This document shows, in pieces, positions 1 to 6,812 of a stretch of DNA of 64,000 bases. Position 1 is the first letter of the stretch, and each line of letters begins with the position of its first letter. The translations under genes and the position numbers were made by a program. The stretch covers positions 1,550,001 to 1,614,000 of the forward strand of contig JACPYL010000010.1 in the NCBI GenBank assembly GCA_016196065.1, in the 5' to 3' direction. The notes below the pieces were generated by a model that saw only the letters and a program-made list of their open reading frames with translations, made no database searches and was not told where the DNA came from. This stretch comes from Acidobacteriota bacterium. Lineage in GTDB: Bacteria; Acidobacteriota; Terriglobia; Terriglobales; Acidobacteriaceae.

Positions 1-140
1 TGAGGAAGATGGCGGTCGCAATCCATCCCGGACACTTTTATGACTTCCCGAATGATGGGCACCTGGTATTGAGCCTGATTACGGAGCCGAAAGTATTCCG
101 GCAAGGTGTTTCGCGGCTGCTGGAGCTCATCCAGGCATAG
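1..140 (+). CDS. PLP-dependent aminotransferase, C-terminal fragment
   Basis: Only the last 45 codons are in the window; the gene is cut by the left edge and the frame starts at base 3. The visible end contains HPGHFYDFP, followed by a hydrophobic strand and ending ELIQA. This is the pattern of the small C-terminal domain of fold-type I aminotransferases of the alanine/aspartate group, where a conserved Gly-His/Phe-Phe stretch lies near the substrate carboxylate site. The reaction and substrate cannot be read from this fragment. A glycosylasparaginase follows 72 bp downstream in the same direction; no functional link is implied. Confidence 0.6.
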   Translation, partial: RKMAVAIHPGHFYDFPNDGHLVLSLITEPKVFRQGVSRLLELIQA

Positions 141-212
141 TGCTGGAAAACCTGTCGGGATCGAATGTAAAGCGTCGTGCTATCCTGTCGCGTTCCTGAA
201 GGGAAGAATCCA

Positions 213-1451
213 ATGTCGATTACGCGTCGTGGGTTTCTTGGTTCGGCTGCTGCCGCATCGCTGGCGGCGAGCCTCAATGCACAAGACAACAAGAAGAAGC
301 CTGACGCCACGCATGCTGAGCCGGCTCGTGGCGCGCAACACCCGATCATTGTCTGTGCGAACAATGGATTCCCTTATCTCGATGCTGCGTACCAATTTCT
401 GAAAACCGGTGGCGACACGCTCGACGCCGCGATCCGTGTGGTGAATGGTCCGGAGAATGACCCGTTGGAGGACAGTGTCGGCCTGGGTGGATTGCCCAAC
501 GAAGAAGGCGTGGTGGAACTCGATGCATGCTGCATGCATGGCCCGACCCGGCGTGCTGGATCCGTCGGCGCGGTCCGCAATATCAAGAATGTTTCGAATG
601 TCGCGAAGGCCGTGATGGAGCACACCGGCCACGTGATGCTCGTCGGAGAAGGCGCGGAGCGTTTTGCGGTGGCGATGGGCTTCCCGCGCGAGAACCTCCT
701 CACCGAGCGCTCGCGTAAAACCTGGCAACTTTGGAAGGAGTTCCACTCGACTGACGATTGGTGGGGGCCGGGGCTGGCGTCTCCGCAATTCAAGGCGCCC
801 GATATCGCTCCGCATTCCGAACTCTGGAACGACAAACTCAAGCGTATGGAAGAACGCGCTGCCGCAATTGGAATCGAACCAGAGTTTCGCATGGCCGCCA
901 TTCATCGCGTGATCTTTCCGTCCACGGGCACAATCCATTGTTCTGTCCTCAATGAAAAGGGAGAGATGTCCGGTGTCACCACGACCAGCGGCCTGGCTTT
1001 CAAATTGCCCGGACGTTGCGGCGACTCACCGGTGATTGGCGCTGGCTGCTACACCGATCAGGACATAGGTTCCGCGGGCGCGACCGGTGCGGGCGAAGAG
1101 AACATCAAAGTTGCCGGCGCTCACACGATCGTTGAAAACATGCGTCATGGCATGTCCCCGCAAGAGGCTGGAATGGATGCGCTGAAACGCATCGTGCGCA
1201 ATTACAACAACGACATGAGCCGGCTGAAATTCCTCGATATGACGTACTACATCCTGCGCAAGGATGGCGCATACGCCGGAGTGTCCCTATGGGAAGGCTA
1301 CTCTCCGGACTTTCCCCATAAGATCGCGGTCCACGACGGAACCCGCCGTTCGGAACAGACCGTTGCTCTGCTCAAAGGATCTTCGCAGGAATTTCCGCCC
1401 TTCCCGGCTCTGCCTCCCGGTGTGACACAGGAGTCGGAGTACTACAAATAG
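213..1451 (+). CDS. Tat-exported N4-(beta-N-acetylglucosaminyl)-L-asparaginase (glycosylasparaginase) family
   Basis: This is a 412-residue member of the Ntn-hydrolase glycosylasparaginase family, which cleaves the GlcNAc-Asn bond or related beta-aspartyl amides. ATG 213 is chosen because it follows a purine-rich GAAGGGAAGA and begins a twin-arginine leader (TRRGFLGSAAAASLAASLNA), so the enzyme should be exported folded. The block GVTTTSGLAFKLPGRCGDSP around residues 255-275 is the family's substrate pocket. The autocatalytic Thr is expected near residue 240, in TGTIHC. In the usual family motif the residues before the nucleophile are HD or HG; here they are TG, so processing may differ. The length is normal for the alpha plus beta precursor. 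Family is well supported, exact substrate is not. Confidence 0.87.
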   Translation: MSITRRGFLGSAAAASLAASLNAQDNKKKPDATHAEPARGAQHPIIVCANNGFPYLDAAYQFLKTGGDTLDAAIRVVNGPENDPLEDSVGLGGLPNEEGVVELDACCMHGPTRRAGSVGAVRNIKNVSNVAKAVMEHTGHVMLVGEGAERFAVAMGFPRENLLTERSRKTWQLWKEFHSTDDWWGPGLASPQFKAPDIAPHSELWNDKLKRMEERAAAIGIEPEFRMAAIHRVIFPSTGTIHCSVLNEKGEMSGVTTTSGLAFKLPGRCGDSPVIGAGCYTDQDIGSAGATGAGEENIKVAGAHTIVENMRHGMSPQEAGMDALKRIVRNYNNDMSRLKFLDMTYYILRKDGAYAGVSLWEGYSPDFPHKIAVHDGTRRSEQTVALLKGSSQEFPPFPALPPGVTQESEYYK

Positions 1452-1548
1452 TTGACGCCTCAGGCCCATTCTTGATCTTTAAAGACTGAGGACACCAAGG
1501 TCACACGTTTAGTTGCACTAAGGAGCGCCCAAGGCCCCTCTGTGCCTG

Positions 1549-1576
1549 TTGTGGTCATTTCCTGCAGGTGTACAAT
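1549..1576 (+). promoter_or_regulatory. Candidate sigma-70 promoter for the HPF-sigma fusion gene
   Basis: TTGTGG (1549-1554) and TACAAT (1571-1576) are separated by 16 bp, which is close to the housekeeping consensus. The predicted transcript would start near 1583 and leave about a 50-nt leader before ATG 1632. Seen in sequence; activity is inferred. Confidence 0.4.
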
Positions 1577-1631
1577 TGCCTTGTTAAGGACTGAAGCTTC
1601 ACGGGATCTTCTTCCCGCGCTCGAGGCTCTC

Positions 1632-2666
1632 ATGAATGTCCACGTCAGTTACAAGGTTCACAAAACTCCCGACATCGAAAAAGAAATCAACCACCAGATC
1701 GAAAAACTGCGCCGGCGTCTGCAGGTATTTCGCCCGGAACTCGTGCACCTCAAGGCGACTGTGGAACAGAACTCGGTGCGGGAAGGCACACATGTGTCTT
1801 TGAATCTGCGTTTGCCGTCGGGACAGTTTGCTTCCCAGGAAAGTGCACCTGTTCCCGTGGTCGCAATCAAGACAGCGTTCGAAGAAATCATGCAACAGAT
1901 CACTCGCCACAAGGATCTGCTGCGTTCCAGCCACAAATGGCGGCGTCCGAAAGGGAATGCAAAAGAGTCACCGGCGCCAGGCATTGCGTTTGAAAAGACG
2001 ATGGCGGTGGTGCATCCGTCGACCATCTCAGCCGACGACGTGCGCTCTTATGTAGACGCCAACCTTGCTCGTCTGCAACGCTTTGTAGAGCGTGAACTTT
2101 ACTTTCGGCATAGTGCGGACGAAATGACGGACGGCTTATCCACCGATGAGGTGGTGGATGAAGTCATTGCACAAGCTCTCACCGACGGTGATCGCCCTGA
2201 AAAACTCGCGCTCGAGCCGTGGCTTTACCGGTTGGCAATGAATGCCATGGATCAGATGAGCGCGCGCCAGAACGAAATGGACCCGGTTCATCTCGAAGAC
2301 AGCCGCCGACGGCAGAATGTTGAAGGATCGGATGAACCCGGCCTGCAATTTCACCAGCCCGACGAAATCTGGACCAAAGAGAGTTCCATTGCCGATCGCC
2401 GTTTGACCACGCCCGAGCAGGCTGCGTATTCCGACGAAATGGTGGCATTGGTGCAAGCGGCCCTGCAGGGCGCTAGCCGCACCGATCGCGAAGCTTTCCT
2501 CCTGTACGGAATTGAAGGCTTTTCCCTGAATGAAATTGCGGTGATTACCGGACGACATCCGGAAGCAGTTCGCGAGTCCATCGAACGGGCTCGCGAGCAG
2601 GTGCGAAACACACCGTCAGTGGCCAAGGAGTTTCCAAGAAAACTCGCGAAGAAAACAGTCGCCTGA
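1632..2666 (+). CDS. HPF/RaiA (S30AE) domain fused to a sigma-70-like domain pair
   Basis: This 344-residue protein has two unrelated parts. Residues 1-105 resemble the ribosome hibernation factor fold (HPF/RaiA/YfiA): an N-terminal strand MNVHVSYKVHKTPDIE, a basic helix (EKLRRRLQ), strands (LKATVEQNS, HVSLNLRLPSG) and a last helix ending in TRHKDLLRSSHKW. Residues about 135-210 look like sigma region 2 (YVDANLARLQRFVERELYF, EPWLYRLAMNAMDQM). Residues 265-328 look like region 4, with a helix-turn-helix in GFSLNEIAVITGRHPEAVRESI. A linker of about 30 residues and an acidic stretch at 215-255 separate the parts. ATG 1632 is preferred over upstream GTG 1542 because the HPF fold starts there. Role is inferred: it might couple ribosome state to transcription, or the sigma-like part may have been recruited for another contact. 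HPF part fairly secure; sigma activity untested. Confidence 0.75.
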   Translation: MNVHVSYKVHKTPDIEKEINHQIEKLRRRLQVFRPELVHLKATVEQNSVREGTHVSLNLRLPSGQFASQESAPVPVVAIKTAFEEIMQQITRHKDLLRSSHKWRRPKGNAKESPAPGIAFEKTMAVVHPSTISADDVRSYVDANLARLQRFVERELYFRHSADEMTDGLSTDEVVDEVIAQALTDGDRPEKLALEPWLYRLAMNAMDQMSARQNEMDPVHLEDSRRRQNVEGSDEPGLQFHQPDEIWTKESSIADRRLTTPEQAAYSDEMVALVQAALQGASRTDREAFLLYGIEGFSLNEIAVITGRHPEAVRESIERAREQVRNTPSVAKEFPRKLAKKTVA

Positions 2667-2724
2667 AGAACAGTTTCCGGTTTCCGGTTTTCAATGAGAA
2701 TATTGAGGCTGAGAACCGGTCCTG

Positions 2725-3366
2725 ATGATTCACGAAATCCTGCCTGTTGGCCCGCTGCAGTGCAACTGCTCCGTCATTGGCGATGAAACGACCCACGAAG
2801 CGATGGTCATCGACCCCGGTGACGACATCGAAGACATCGTTGCCCTGATCCGCAAGCACAACTTGAAGGTGAAGCAGATCGTCATCACGCACGCGCACAT
2901 TGATCACGTCGGCGGAGCGATGAAACTGCGTGCGCTCACCGGAGCGCCGATCCTGCTCAATCAGAATGATACGGCGCTGTTGAAGATGCTGGACGTACAG
3001 GCCACGTGGATCGGAATGGCCGCGCCCGGTGACGTGAAGATCGATGGAGAACTTGGCCATGGCGAAAGATTGTCCGCCGGAAATCTATCCGCAGACGTGA
3101 TTCACACGCCGGGCCACACCGAGGGAAGTGTTTGTCTTTACTTTCCCAGTGAGAAGACTCTGATTGCGGGCGACACCCTTTTCGCCGGCAGCATCGGCCG
3201 GACCGACCTCCCCGGCGGATCCTTCGAGAAGATCATGCGCTCGCTCCACCAAAGAGTGATGGCGTTACCGGATGACACCATCGTGATTCCTGGCCACGGC
3301 CCGAAAACCAGTATTGGAGAGGAAAGAGAAGGGAATCCGTATTTGCAGGAAGGGCACAGGTCCTAA
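2725..3366 (+). CDS. MBL-fold metallo-hydrolase, glyoxalase II-like
   Basis: This 213-residue metallo-beta-lactamase-fold hydrolase belongs to the small YcbL/GloB-like group. The metal-binding THAHIDHVGG sits near residue 55. It is followed by HTPGHTEGS, the AGDTLF aspartate that bridges the two metals, and a C-terminal IPGHGP histidine. It lacks the long C-terminal glutathione-binding domain of true hydroxyacylglutathione hydrolase, as is usual for the short members. The substrate is probably a thioester, but this cannot be told from sequence. It lies 58 bp after the HPF-sigma fusion in the same direction and could be co-transcribed. It converges on secG. Confidence 0.88.
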   Translation: MIHEILPVGPLQCNCSVIGDETTHEAMVIDPGDDIEDIVALIRKHNLKVKQIVITHAHIDHVGGAMKLRALTGAPILLNQNDTALLKMLDVQATWIGMAAPGDVKIDGELGHGERLSAGNLSADVIHTPGHTEGSVCLYFPSEKTLIAGDTLFAGSIGRTDLPGGSFEKIMRSLHQRVMALPDDTIVIPGHGPKTSIGEEREGNPYLQEGHRS

Positions 3367-3401
3367 AAAAAGGTCGCAGGTGACACCCGTCACCTGTGAC
3401 C
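3365..3401 (-). terminator. Rho-independent terminator of secG
   Basis: A 13-bp stem (3372-3384 with 3389-3401, one mismatch, 4-nt loop) is followed on the minus strand by seven U residues (3365-3371). The stem reaches into the secG stop codon. The A-run also lies directly after the stop of the convergent MBL gene, but the U-tract points to minus-strand use. Confidence 0.85.
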
Positions 3402-3730
3402 TATTTCTGTGTAGGCGCGGGCGCTGCTGGTTTGGCCGGCTGGGAAGTCGTCTGCGATCCCTTAACGTCGGAAAGAACCGACGACGGTCCTGACCGCCGC
3501 GAAGCAAAAATCGATAGCGTAATCGACGTCACAATAAAAATGATCGCGGACCAGGTCGTGGCCTTAGTCAGCGCCGTAGCCGCGCCCCGTGGACCGAATG
3601 CCGTCTGACTCCCCTGGCCTCCGAACGCTGCCGCCAAGTCGCCGCTCTTACCGCTCTGGAGCAACACGACCGCAATCAGGAACAGGCAAACGATGACGTG
3701 CACAATCGTGATCAGAACCGTTAACCACAT
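3401..3730 (-). CDS. secG: Preprotein translocase subunit SecG
   Basis: This 109-residue SecG is the small accessory subunit of the SecYEG protein-export channel in the inner membrane. Two membrane helices are visible, about residues 3-22 (VLITIVHVIVCLFLIAVVLLQ) and 57-76. The signature QSGKSGDLAAAFGG follows the first helix, as in known SecG proteins. The C-terminal 30 residues are a flexible Pro/Ala/Gln-rich tail, common in this phylum. tRNA-Leu lies 62 bp upstream on the same strand, so the two may share a transcript. The terminator overlaps its stop codon. Confidence 0.95.
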   Translation of the reverse strand: MWLTVLITIVHVIVCLFLIAVVLLQSGKSGDLAAAFGGQGSQTAFGPRGAATALTKATTWSAIIFIVTSITLSIFASRRSGPSSVLSDVKGSQTTSQPAKPAAPAPTQK

Positions 3731-3792
3731 AAGTAAAAAACTCCGTTGGAGCCGAAGCTCGAATTTCTAAATCTATTTGAGGATCAGTGCGA

Positions 3793-3877
3793 TGGTGCGG
3801 AAGGGGGGATTTGAACCCCCACGCCTTTCGGCGCCACCCCCTCAAGATGGTGTGTCTGCCAGTTCCACCACTTCCGC
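3793..3877 (-). tRNA. tRNA-Leu (anticodon GAG)
   Basis: A complete cloverleaf can be folded on the minus strand. The acceptor stem GCGGAAG (3871-3877) pairs with 3797-3803. The anticodon stem CCATC/GGTGG encloses the loop TTGAGGG with anticodon GAG, which reads CUC and CUU. The long variable arm is typical of class II leucine tRNAs, and the T arm reads GTTCAAATC. The 3' CCA is encoded at 3793-3795. Confidence 0.96.
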
Positions 3878-4092
3878 TAAACTCTTTTGACCCGAAAAAA
3901 TATCCTGGCAAACCCGTGAGTCCGCCCGAATTCAATTCATAACTACTTTATTTATCGAGGGTTATAAGCAGCTTCGCCCGGTCGTATGGACTCAAATCCC
4001 GGCAAACTACCAACTTGAGTTTACACTGCCGTTGCAGCCCACTTCAAGTCCCTCGGGTTGAGCCGGCAGGTGCCCACGCGGGCCGGCAATTC

Positions 4093-5121
4093 TCAGCCGC
4101 GATTCCACGCACCGGGTTTTGGATTGCGCCCCGCTGTTGAGCCTCGCACAACCAACGTAGTCTGCAGAAGTGTCTCCGTCCCCTTACGTTGCTTGGACTG
4201 CGACATTCTCTCCAAGATTTCAAACGCCATCATACCGAGACACTTGCGATCCAGTTTGACGGTGGTGAGCGGGGGATTCACAAATCGCGCCATGTAGATA
4301 TCTTCGCAGCCAACCACAGAGACTTGTTCTGGAACACGCATGCCCATCTCGCGCAGCGCACTCATTGCACCGATTGCCGCCAGATCGTTGATACAAATCA
4401 GGGCAGTCGGAGGCTCAGGTTCTCCCGCTAATTTCCAGACGGCTGCGCGTCCTCCTTCGAGCGTCTGATCGCACTCCACTATTTGCTGCATGTGAAGCTT
4501 TTGTTTGTGCGACGCGCTGATCACGTTTTCGCGATAGCGTCGTGCGGAGCGCCGGTCGTCCGGCCCTGCCAGAAATGCAACTTTCTCGTGACCCAATTGT
4601 GCGAGGTGTTCAAAGGCTTCGCCCAGCCCACCGGCATAGTCGATCATGATGCTGCTGATGTGCCGTCGCGTGACCTCCAGGTCCACCACTACGACTGCGA
4701 TTTGGCGCGCGGCCAGTTCGTTCGCGATCTCCTCCGTGGCGGACGAAGTCATGATCGCGGCGCCGCGCACTCCGTTCTCGATCATCTTTCGAACCGCGGC
4801 GCGCGTGCGGTCTGCGTTGTAATTCGTTGCGCACAGAAACAGGTCGTAGCCCTTCGCAGCAGCGGCGGTTTCGAAACTCTTAACCATTTCCGGGAACACA
4901 GGGTTTTCGATATCGGAAATGAGCAAACCAAAAAAATCGCTGCGGCCTCCGCGCGCCAGTCGTTGCGCGTTGGCATTGCGGTAGTAGTTGAGCTTCCGCG
5001 CGGATTCCAGGACTCGTCGTCGCGTGTCGTGGTCAACCAGGCTCGATTCGTTCAGAACACGCGAAACGGTTGATTTCGATACTCCGGCGTGTTCGGCGAC
5101 ATCTCGGATCCGGTAAGTCAC
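4093..5121 (-). CDS. LacI-family transcriptional regulator
   Basis: This 342-residue LacI/GalR repressor has an N-terminal helix-turn-helix (residues about 4-26, [20 protein letters not shown]) and a hinge helix (NAQRLARGG). A periplasmic-binding-protein-like sensor domain runs from [14 protein letters not shown] to the end, including the conserved [10 protein letters not shown] and [21 protein letters not shown]. It lies 81 bp after the DUF1080 gene on the same strand and is divergent from the oxidoreductase genes at 6069. The likely target is the 5878-6068 control region, where a palindrome GGAACCGTTCC sits just past a predicted start of transcription. The inducer is probably a sugar or keto-sugar, by context only. 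Confidence 0.92.
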   Translation of the reverse strand: MTYRIRDVAEHAGVSKSTVSRVLNESSLVDHDTRRRVLESARKLNYYRNANAQRLARGGRSDFFGLLISDIENPVFPEMVKSFETAAAAKGYDLFLCATNYNADRTRAAVRKMIENGVRGAAIMTSSATEEIANELAARQIAVVVVDLEVTRRHISSIMIDYAGGLGEAFEHLAQLGHEKVAFLAGPDDRRSARRYRENVISASHKQKLHMQQIVECDQTLEGGRAAVWKLAGEPEPPTALICINDLAAIGAMSALREMGMRVPEQVSVVGCEDIYMARFVNPPLTTVKLDRKCLGMMAFEILERMSQSKQRKGTETLLQTTLVVRGSTAGRNPKPGAWNRG

Positions 5122-5202
5122 TCGGGCAACCTGTCAAAACTCCTCGAAGATAGTATCGCAATCGCGGAAGAGGATGATTCTTCCCTCGGCCCGGGCAAGC
5201 AA

Positions 5203-5877
5203 TTAAGGGTCATGGCGAGGTTTGACGGAGACTTCCTTGAAGTAAACTTCCGACCCTGGATGATTCTGCAGGCCGATGTAGCCGGCCAGCTTTCGCGGCC
5301 CGGCCTGAGGTTCGCCGCCCTCTCCCTTGCGCGGCGGGACCGGTTGCCCTTCCGTGAAGTCCGTAACTTTCACATCGTTCAGATAGACGACCGTGTGTGG
5401 GCCGTCAATCGTGATCTCCATGGTGTTCCATTCCCCGATTGGCTTAATGGGCCGCGCCAGCGCCTTCGTGAATGTGTAAATCACCCCGGTGCATGAGTAG
5501 TCGTCAGGCCAATCGCCAATTTCGATTTCATAGCCTTTGTTGATTGGCATCCAAGGCTCGGTCGGCTTTTTCGGAATGCGGATGAAAACACCGGAATCTG
5601 CTTCCTTGCTGGTGAGCTTGAACACGACGCGAATCGTTGCGTGTCCAAATTTCTCACCCGTGTACCACAGCATGCCCATGCCGCCTTCCGTTTTCAGCAT
5701 GCCGTTCTCCACGACAAATTTTCCCGGACCAACTTGCTGCCATCCAGTCAGATCTTTTCCGTTGAACAAAGGCCGGGAAGCATCGTGATTCGGAGTACTC
5801 GCAAGGCTGGAACAGAGAAGTAGGGCAATGCAGCTTAAGCAACAAGACAGCTTCCAAATGAGCCGACACTGTTTCAC
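5203..5877 (-). CDS. Secreted DUF1080 protein (3-keto-glycoside hydrolase-like)
   Basis: This 224-residue protein is a concanavalin-like beta-sandwich of the DUF1080 (3-keto-disaccharide hydrolase) family. The hallmark FNGKDLTGWQQ comes right after the leader, followed by EADSGVFIRI, YEIEIGDW, GEWNTMEI, and GYIGLQNHPGSEVYFKEVSV at the end. GTG 5877 is taken as the start because it opens a signal peptide (hydrophobic core CLSCIALLLCSSLAS) and follows GACGAGG; the frame stays open to 6186 without a better start. The Cys in LLLC lacks a small residue before it, so a lipoprotein is unlikely. Members studied elsewhere cleave 3-keto-glycosides in the periplasm, which matches the oxidoreductase genes next door. 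Confidence 0.82.
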   Translation of the reverse strand: MKQCRLIWKLSCCLSCIALLLCSSLASTPNHDASRPLFNGKDLTGWQQVGPGKFVVENGMLKTEGGMGMLWYTGEKFGHATIRVVFKLTSKEADSGVFIRIPKKPTEPWMPINKGYEIEIGDWPDDYSCTGVIYTFTKALARPIKPIGEWNTMEITIDGPHTVVYLNDVKVTDFTEGQPVPPRKGEGGEPQAGPRKLAGYIGLQNHPGSEVYFKEVSVKPRHDP

Positions 5878-5986
5878 AAGAGCCTCGTCATGTTTTGAGT
5901 CTGAGACCGATCCCAAAAATACATGCGCGTCTAAATACGTATGCAGTGAATCGTACTGCTCCTGACAGCGAACGAGCAGTTTGGTC

Positions 5987-6016
5987 TTGACGCGCGCGAA
6001 ACGCCAGTGATAATAC
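5987..6016 (+). promoter_or_regulatory. Promoter of the gluconate-dehydrogenase-like operon
   Basis: TTGACG (5987-5992), an 18-bp spacer and TAATAC (6011-6016), preceded by the extended -10 dinucleotide TG (6008-6009), form a good sigma-70 promoter. The predicted start point is about 6023, 46 nt before ATG 6069. Confidence 0.6.
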
Positions 6017-6027
6017 TCCCACATCTT

Positions 6028-6049
6028 GGAACCGTTCCCAAAGCGGTTC
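6028..6049. promoter_or_regulatory. Candidate LacI-family operator
   Basis: A perfect 11-bp palindrome GGAACCGTTCC (6028-6038) is followed by a second half-site CGGTTC (6044-6049) that mirrors GAACCG. It lies just downstream of the predicted transcription start, a typical place for repression. Assignment to the adjacent LacI protein is inferred. Confidence 0.5.
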
Positions 6050-6068
6050 TGGATGGGAGTTCGCAAAC

Positions 6069-6770
6069 ATGGCCGGACAGGAAATCGAACGCCGCGAAAT
6101 GATTCGGTTGATCGGCATCGCCGCCGTCGCCGCGACGTTCCCAGGATTCCACCAGTGGTCGTTTGCCTGCTCTCACGAAATGGCAAAAGAGGCTGCGGCC
6201 GTAGGCTCCGGCTCCTATAAGCCCCTCTTCTTCTCGGCTGAACAATACAAACTTATCGAACATCTCGCGGAGATGATCATTCCCACCGATGACACGCCCG
6301 GGGCGAAAGAAGCGGGCGTGGCCGAGTTCATCGATTTCATGGTCGCGAACCGCGTCCCGGTGAGCCACCACGCGGAATTGTCGGAAGATTCGTTGATGAG
6401 CGTGGGCGCCGAGATTCAACTCGAATGGATCGAGGGAATCAACTGGTTGAACGCCCACAGCGGATATCGATTCGACCACGCGTTCCTGGATTGCTCCAGC
6501 GAGCAACAGGTACAGATTCTGGAGACGCTCGCTTACAAGTCCAAGTTCACGCCGTCCACGGAGACCGGCCGCGATTTCTTCCAGACGATGAAGGACTATA
6601 CCGTCGCCGGATACTACACGACGAAGGTGGGTCTCGAAAGCCTTGGTTATCCGGGCCTGCGAACGGCATGGCCGAAGATGCCCGGGTGCTCGCATCCGGA
6701 TGATCCAACGCATGCCAAACTTCGTGAGGCCGTGGCAGGCAATCAATCAAGTTGCCTTCAATATCGTTAA
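6069..6770 (+). CDS. Gluconate 2-dehydrogenase subunit 3 family protein, Tat-exported
   Basis: This 233-residue protein starts with a twin-arginine leader (ERREMIRLIGIAAVAATF). It has the subunit 3 pattern: FFSAEQYKLIEHLAEMIIPTDDTPGAKEAGV, an EWIEGINWLNAHS helix and a C-terminal GYYTTKVGLESLGYPG. Such small subunits assist export and assembly of the large flavin subunit, which often lacks its own signal. The GMC oxidoreductase begins 42 bp later. Glucoside 3-dehydrogenases known in other bacteria use the same pair plus a cytochrome c subunit; no cytochrome gene is present here. Confidence 0.87.
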   Translation: MAGQEIERREMIRLIGIAAVAATFPGFHQWSFACSHEMAKEAAAVGSGSYKPLFFSAEQYKLIEHLAEMIIPTDDTPGAKEAGVAEFIDFMVANRVPVSHHAELSEDSLMSVGAEIQLEWIEGINWLNAHSGYRFDHAFLDCSSEQQVQILETLAYKSKFTPSTETGRDFFQTMKDYTVAGYYTTKVGLESLGYPGLRTAWPKMPGCSHPDDPTHAKLREAVAGNQSSCLQYR

Positions 6771-6812
6771 GTAGATTGCGACAAGATCGCGAAGGAACCG
6801 GGGAGCTTTCTA

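Noticed and set aside
180-938. 252-residue minus-strand frame under the glycosylasparaginase gene
   Set aside because: Antisense shadow of a well-supported gene; Arg-rich and without family features or a ribosome site.
4060-4092. GC-rich inverted repeat GCCGGC...GCCGGC beyond the lacI stop
   Set aside because: Long loop and no U-tract on the minus strand, so a terminator is not supported.
5931-6746. 271-residue minus-strand frame over the subunit 3 gene
   Set aside because: Antisense to a gene with a clear Tat leader and family pattern; composition is shadow-like.
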